Shown: one piece after another, positions 15,780 through 18,353 of the stretch
Numbering within the stretch: the first letter of the stretch is position 1
How the letters are laid out: each line of letters opens with the position of its first letter
From: Elusimicrobiota bacterium
Lineage (GTDB): Bacteria > CG03 > SLGR01 > PWQF01
Assembly: GCA_003557485.1 (NCBI GenBank)
Contig: PWOI01000090.1
Coordinates: 1 to 18,353 of the forward strand
DNA: 18,353 nt
Direction of reading: 5' to 3'
Made by a program: the position numbers and the translations under genes
The notes under the pieces: model-generated
The model's database searches: none
What the model saw: the letters and a program-made list of their open reading frames with translations, nothing else
What the model was told of the DNA's origin: nothing

Positions 15780-17221
15780 GAACACAACTTAAAATATCTA
15801 TTATATGCTTCATTGCGGTCCTTGCCGTGAGAACACCGGTTTTTTCAGCCGGTGCAGGGACCAGCAGGGCGGATTATCTTAAAATAAAGACCGGGGCCCG
15901 CCCCGCGGCAATGGCAGGGGCATTCGGCATTATTTCCGATATACATTCAGTGGATTCAAACCCCGCTGCGCTTATAATGCTCCAAAAAAGGAAAGTAGGA
16001 GTAAGCCACCTCAGATGGCTGGAAAACATAGGATACAGCTGGGCCGGCATTGCTATTCCATTACTGCCTGATCCGGCAGGTGTTGACAGCCTAGGCACAA
16101 TGTGGATTGATAACCTTGAATTTTCCGGCAGCAGGAATATGCTCGGCGGCGAATATACAATATGGAATGACCGCGGCGCAGGCGGGAACTCATCTGTGAG
16201 GGGATCGCGAAATGCCGGGCAGTACTACCTGACTGAATACGACATACGCCCGCTTCCGGACGGAAGGGCCGGTTACGGAGGAATAACTACCTCCCTTAAC
16301 CACGTCAACGCATCTGATATGTACTGCCTTTCATTTGATATAAGAGGCGCGTCGGGAGGGGAAAAAATTGCAGTCAACCTTAAAGACGTAAGGGGTTATG
16401 AATATACTTTAAAACTAGACAACTACGAATCTGTTGAACAGCATTGGAAAGAAGTGGTAGTACCGCTTGAAAATTTTCGGGGGGTTGATCTTTCGGAACT
16501 GGAGAGCCTTTCATTTTCCTTTGAAGGCTCCGGTTCGGTATATTTAGACAACATACGCTTTGCTTCGGCCGGTCGTTCAGGCAGGATGGTGGCAGTCACA
16601 GTTTCCTATCTTAATACCGGCTCTATGGACGGCTATGTAGAAATTCCGGTTCCTCCTTTTTATGAGCCGTCGGATGATTTCAGTTCCTGGGCGGGCAGCC
16701 TCTCGTTTGCCTATGCAATTCAGACAACTATTGGTGGATACAGTGTACCATTAGGGGTAAATATAAGGATGCTTCTTGAAAACCTCCATCCGGAAACTGA
16801 AACATCAAAAGGAGCTGCTATGGACATTGGAGCTATGCACCAGTTCCGCCACACTCTTGGAATTGCAAGAATAGGTTTTGCCTTAAGAAATATAGGGTAC
16901 CTCCAGGCGGCGGAAGAAAAGAGTTCGCCCCTTCCCTTTACTGTAAAATCAAGTTTCGGCCTTTTTCCCTATAACCTGCCTGCAGTCATTGCTGTTGACA
17001 TAGATGCGCCGATGGATGAAAAATATATGCTGAGTCTCGGCGGTGAATGGAACTTTTCCGATACTGTATACGCCAGATGCGGCTACAGATTCGGCCAGGA
17101 TAAGGGAGGGCTGGGAACCGGCATCGGCTTCAGAACAGGTTCACTACGCCTTGATTATGCGTTTGCTCCGTATTCGTACCTCGGTAATACCCACAGGATG
17201 TCGCTGCTATGGGATTTCTGA
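15776..17221 (+). CDS. PorV/UPF0164-family outer-membrane barrel with inserted jelly-roll domain
   Basis: This 481-aa protein has a signal peptide cut near VFSA (residue 25). Residues about 27-97 match the PorV/UPF0164 start: GTSRADYLKIKTGARPAAMA, AFG then NPAAL, and WLENIGYSWAGIAIPLL. The barrel resumes at MVAVTVSYLNTGSMDGYVEI (271-290) and ends LLWDF, with a terminal aromatic residue. Between them, residues about 106-268 form an apparent extra domain of the CBM11/CIA30 type, so the protein is longer than typical family members (about 300-400 aa). In Bacteroidota, PorV carries type IX secretion cargo on the cell surface; here a T9SS-like-tailed protein is encoded immediately upstream, with a 4-base ATGA overlap. 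The binding role of the insert is inferred. Confidence 0.82.
   Translation: MRTQLKISIICFIAVLAVRTPVFSAGAGTSRADYLKIKTGARPAAMAGAFGIISDIHSVDSNPAALIMLQKRKVGVSHLRWLENIGYSWAGIAIPLLPDPAGVDSLGTMWIDNLEFSGSRNMLGGEYTIWNDRGAGGNSSVRGSRNAGQYYLTEYDIRPLPDGRAGYGGITTSLNHVNASDMYCLSFDIRGASGGEKIAVNLKDVRGYEYTLKLDNYESVEQHWKEVVVPLENFRGVDLSELESLSFSFEGSGSVYLDNIRFASAGRSGRMVAVTVSYLNTGSMDGYVEIPVPPFYEPSDDFSSWAGSLSFAYAIQTTIGGYSVPLGVNIRMLLENLHPETETSKGAAMDIGAMHQFRHTLGIARIGFALRNIGYLQAAEEKSSPLPFTVKSSFGLFPYNLPAVIAVDIDAPMDEKYMLSLGGEWNFSDTVYARCGYRFGQDKGGLGTGIGFRTGSLRLDYAFAPYSYLGNTHRMSLLWDF
16091..16579 (+). other. CBM11/CIA30-like domain inserted in the PorV-type barrel
   Basis: This segment encodes residues about 106-268 of the PorV-family protein. 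It opens with MWIDNLEFSGSRNMLGGEY and closes with GSVYLDNIRFA. The preceding gene's second jelly-roll opens LILDDFNREDHRNNLGG and closes GSIYIDRLLL. The shared I/L-D-N/D, RN-x-LGG and G-S-x-Y-x-D-x-x marks point to the same fold. Removing it rejoins two strands into a normal PorV sequence (GIAIPLL followed by MVAVTVSYLNTG). Boundaries are approximate. Confidence 0.65.
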
Positions 17222-18058
17222 TGAAAAAAAACAATTTTATTAATTATACTTTTATTATATCCATTGGCTGTTCCAGGCGCCGCAACGCCTGTCAGGATAA
17301 GGGTTTCAAACTTCAATTACGAAAGGGATTACAGGGGAAAAGAAAATATTGCGGCGACTGTAAGAAATATTTTCCTGGATGCTTTTCCGGAAGCATACTA
17401 TATCACAGAGTGGAATGCTCCTGACTACATACTAACGGGAACCATAAAAGAACTTGGCCTTTCGTCCAGGGGCATTACATCCTACGGACTCGGTGGATAT
17501 CAGAACTTCTCATCGGAGTTTGTAGTTGAAATCGAATTATATACTGCAGAAGGAAAAAGGATTCTTAAGGAAACCATTCGCGGAAACAGAGCGCGCAGCG
17601 ACCTGGGCGCCGCCATACTTGGCGGGCCTACCGGCAGAGACAGCGAGAGAAAAATACTTCAAGAGCTCTGGTCGATGGACCCGGAAAGGGAAGAGTTCCG
17701 CAGATCAATAATGGGAGAGGCTATATACAGGGCTGCAGTGCGTGCAGTTCCGGAAGTATCTCTGGCAATCTTCGGAGAACCTTACGGACTTGCCGGTGAA
17801 GTGGTTCTTGTAAGAGGCAGTGAAGTCTACCTGGATATAGGCAGGGATTACAATCTAAGGGAAGGCAATGTACTGACCTTATACGCCCTTGACCAGGAAG
17901 TAATACGATCAAGGGACAGAAAGGTTTTGGGAAATATCCCCGGCAGAGAAATAGGCAAACTTGAAATAACGGGCATATTTGACCGCGAACTCTCAAAGGG
18001 AATTATTCTTGACAGCGTTTCGGCGGCGCAGAAGGGTGATATAGTTATATTCAAATGA
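17221..18058 (+). CDS. CsgG-like secreted/outer-membrane protein; signal peptide out of frame at an A8 run
   Basis: The body (264 aa from a TTG at 17264) resembles the CsgG family. PDYILTGTIKELG and a Gly-rich stretch (SYGLGGY) are followed by VVEIELYTAEGKRI and a helical segment GEAIYRAAVRAV. An SH3-like C-terminal part then shows GEVVLVRGSEVYLDIG, GNVLTLYAL and GKLEITGIF, as in FlgT/CsgG-type proteins. Upstream of the TTG the same frame reads KKTILLIILLLYPLAVPGAA, a clear signal peptide, but without a start codon because it is preceded by TGA. The ATG at 17221, which overlaps the PorV stop (TGATG), is followed by eight A's and is one base out of phase. Seven A's would give an intact 278-aa precursor. 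TTG at 17264 has no Shine-Dalgarno and would remove most of the signal. Slippage, a recent mutation or a sequence error are all possible. Confidence 0.75.
17224..17231 (+). other. A8 homopolymer, candidate frameshift/slippage site
   Basis: Eight A's directly follow the ATG at 17221. With eight, the ATG frame runs only to 17424 and gives no recognisable protein. With seven (or by slippage of one base), it joins the signal peptide and the whole CsgG-like frame. Similar A8 runs inside gcvPB (3159-3166 and 3551-3558) keep frame, so the run alone proves nothing; the evidence is the frame mismatch. Confidence 0.7.
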
Positions 18059-18353
18059 AAAAACTTATACTGATATTTGTCCTTACATTTTTTTGCCGCT
18101 TTGCTATGGCAGCCCCACTGGCTGCACCTCGCGACATAGTAAGGTTTTACGCGTCAAGCCAGCGGGCGGCAAATATAGTGCAAAAGGCCTTTGACAACAA
18201 TATGAGCACGAGATGGGAAAGTGTTCACGGAACCGATTACGGATGGATTGCTTTTGAGCTTGACCGGAAAAGAACGGTAAGGTCTCTCCGAATATCCTGG
18301 GAAACGGCGGCCGCCTCTGAGTATGACGTCAGGGTATCCGATGACGGCCTTGA
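18055..18353 (+). CDS. Secreted discoidin (F5/8C) domain protein, 5' part only
   Basis: An ATG at 18055 overlaps the stop of the previous gene (ATGA). The frame stays open to the end of the window, giving about 99 residues of a protein that continues beyond it. A signal peptide (MKKLILIFVLTFFCRFAMA) is followed by the start of a discoidin domain: KAFDNNMSTRWES, WIAFELDRKRTVRSLRISWE and YDVRVSDDGL. These match the first discoidin unit of the 1145-aa protein at 6657 (DDDMGTRWAS, LHWE, ISVSDNG), so the module both opens and continues with the same binding fold. What follows the domain, catalytic or not, cannot be seen. Translation is probably coupled to the CsgG-like gene. Confidence 0.85.
   Translation, partial: MKKLILIFVLTFFCRFAMAAPLAAPRDIVRFYASSQRAANIVQKAFDNNMSTRWESVHGTDYGWIAFELDRKRTVRSLRISWETAAASEYDVRVSDDGL

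Noticed and set aside
15834-15854. Inverted repeat CACCGG/CCGGTG with a T-rich loop, resembling a small hairpin or terminator
   Set aside because: It lies inside the signal peptide codons of the PorV-family gene, the stem is only 6 bp, and no T run follows it. Chance is the simpler explanation.
17209-17424. Short frame beginning at the PorV end and including the ATG at 17221
   Set aside because: After the A8 run it reads CsgG-like sequence in the wrong frame and matches nothing recognisable. It is treated as the frameshift product, not a separate gene.
1-18353. tRNA, rRNA, CRISPR arrays, insertion sequences or attachment sites
   Set aside because: None was seen. Coding sequence fills nearly the whole window, and no direct repeats with regular spacers or transposase-like frames were found.

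Overview
The window comes from a Gram-negative bacterium. It encodes two predicted outer-membrane beta-barrels, a PorV/UPF0164-family protein, a CsgG-like protein and many signal peptides. The glycine decarboxylase is the split, two-subunit form. A FlgD/T9SS-like C-terminal domain next to a PorV-type protein points to the FCB group or one of the uncultivated phyla that share these families. I cannot assign a phylum from the sequence alone. All genes lie on the + strand, and no gap between genes exceeds about 110 bases.

Region 1 (1-6550) is an operon for glycine cleavage and lipoylation, in the order gcvT (3' part only), gcvH, gcvPA, gcvPB, an octanoyl/lipoyl transferase that looks like LipM, lipA, and lpd. 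It encodes all four activities of the glycine cleavage complex plus the enzymes that build the lipoyl arm on GcvH. Spacings are very short, and the last three junctions all have the form stop-AT-ATG.

Region 2 (6551-18353, running off the end) looks like a LacI-controlled module of secreted and surface proteins. It opens with a promoter overlapped by a LacI-type operator, then a 1145-aa secreted protein with three discoidin (F5/8C, CBM32-like) domains and a six-hairpin glycosidase-like domain. The same 16-bp operator recurs just before the LacI-family regulator gene, which suggests autoregulation. After it come, nearly all overlapping or abutting: an orphan GH2-type sugar-binding domain protein; an 804-aa predicted beta-barrel with a possible internal beta-sandwich; a 560-aa multi-jelly-roll protein with a FlgD/T9SS-like C-terminus; a PorV-family barrel with an apparent carbohydrate-binding-type domain inserted; a CsgG-like protein whose signal peptide is out of frame with its ATG by one base at an A8 run; and the start of another discoidin-domain protein.

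The working model (inference) is a sugar-responsive envelope system that exports and displays glycan-binding proteins and a glycosidase. The most unusual points are the PorV/jelly-roll insertion, the A8 frameshift in the CsgG-like gene, the paired identical operators, and the repeated pairing of barrels with sugar-binding folds.
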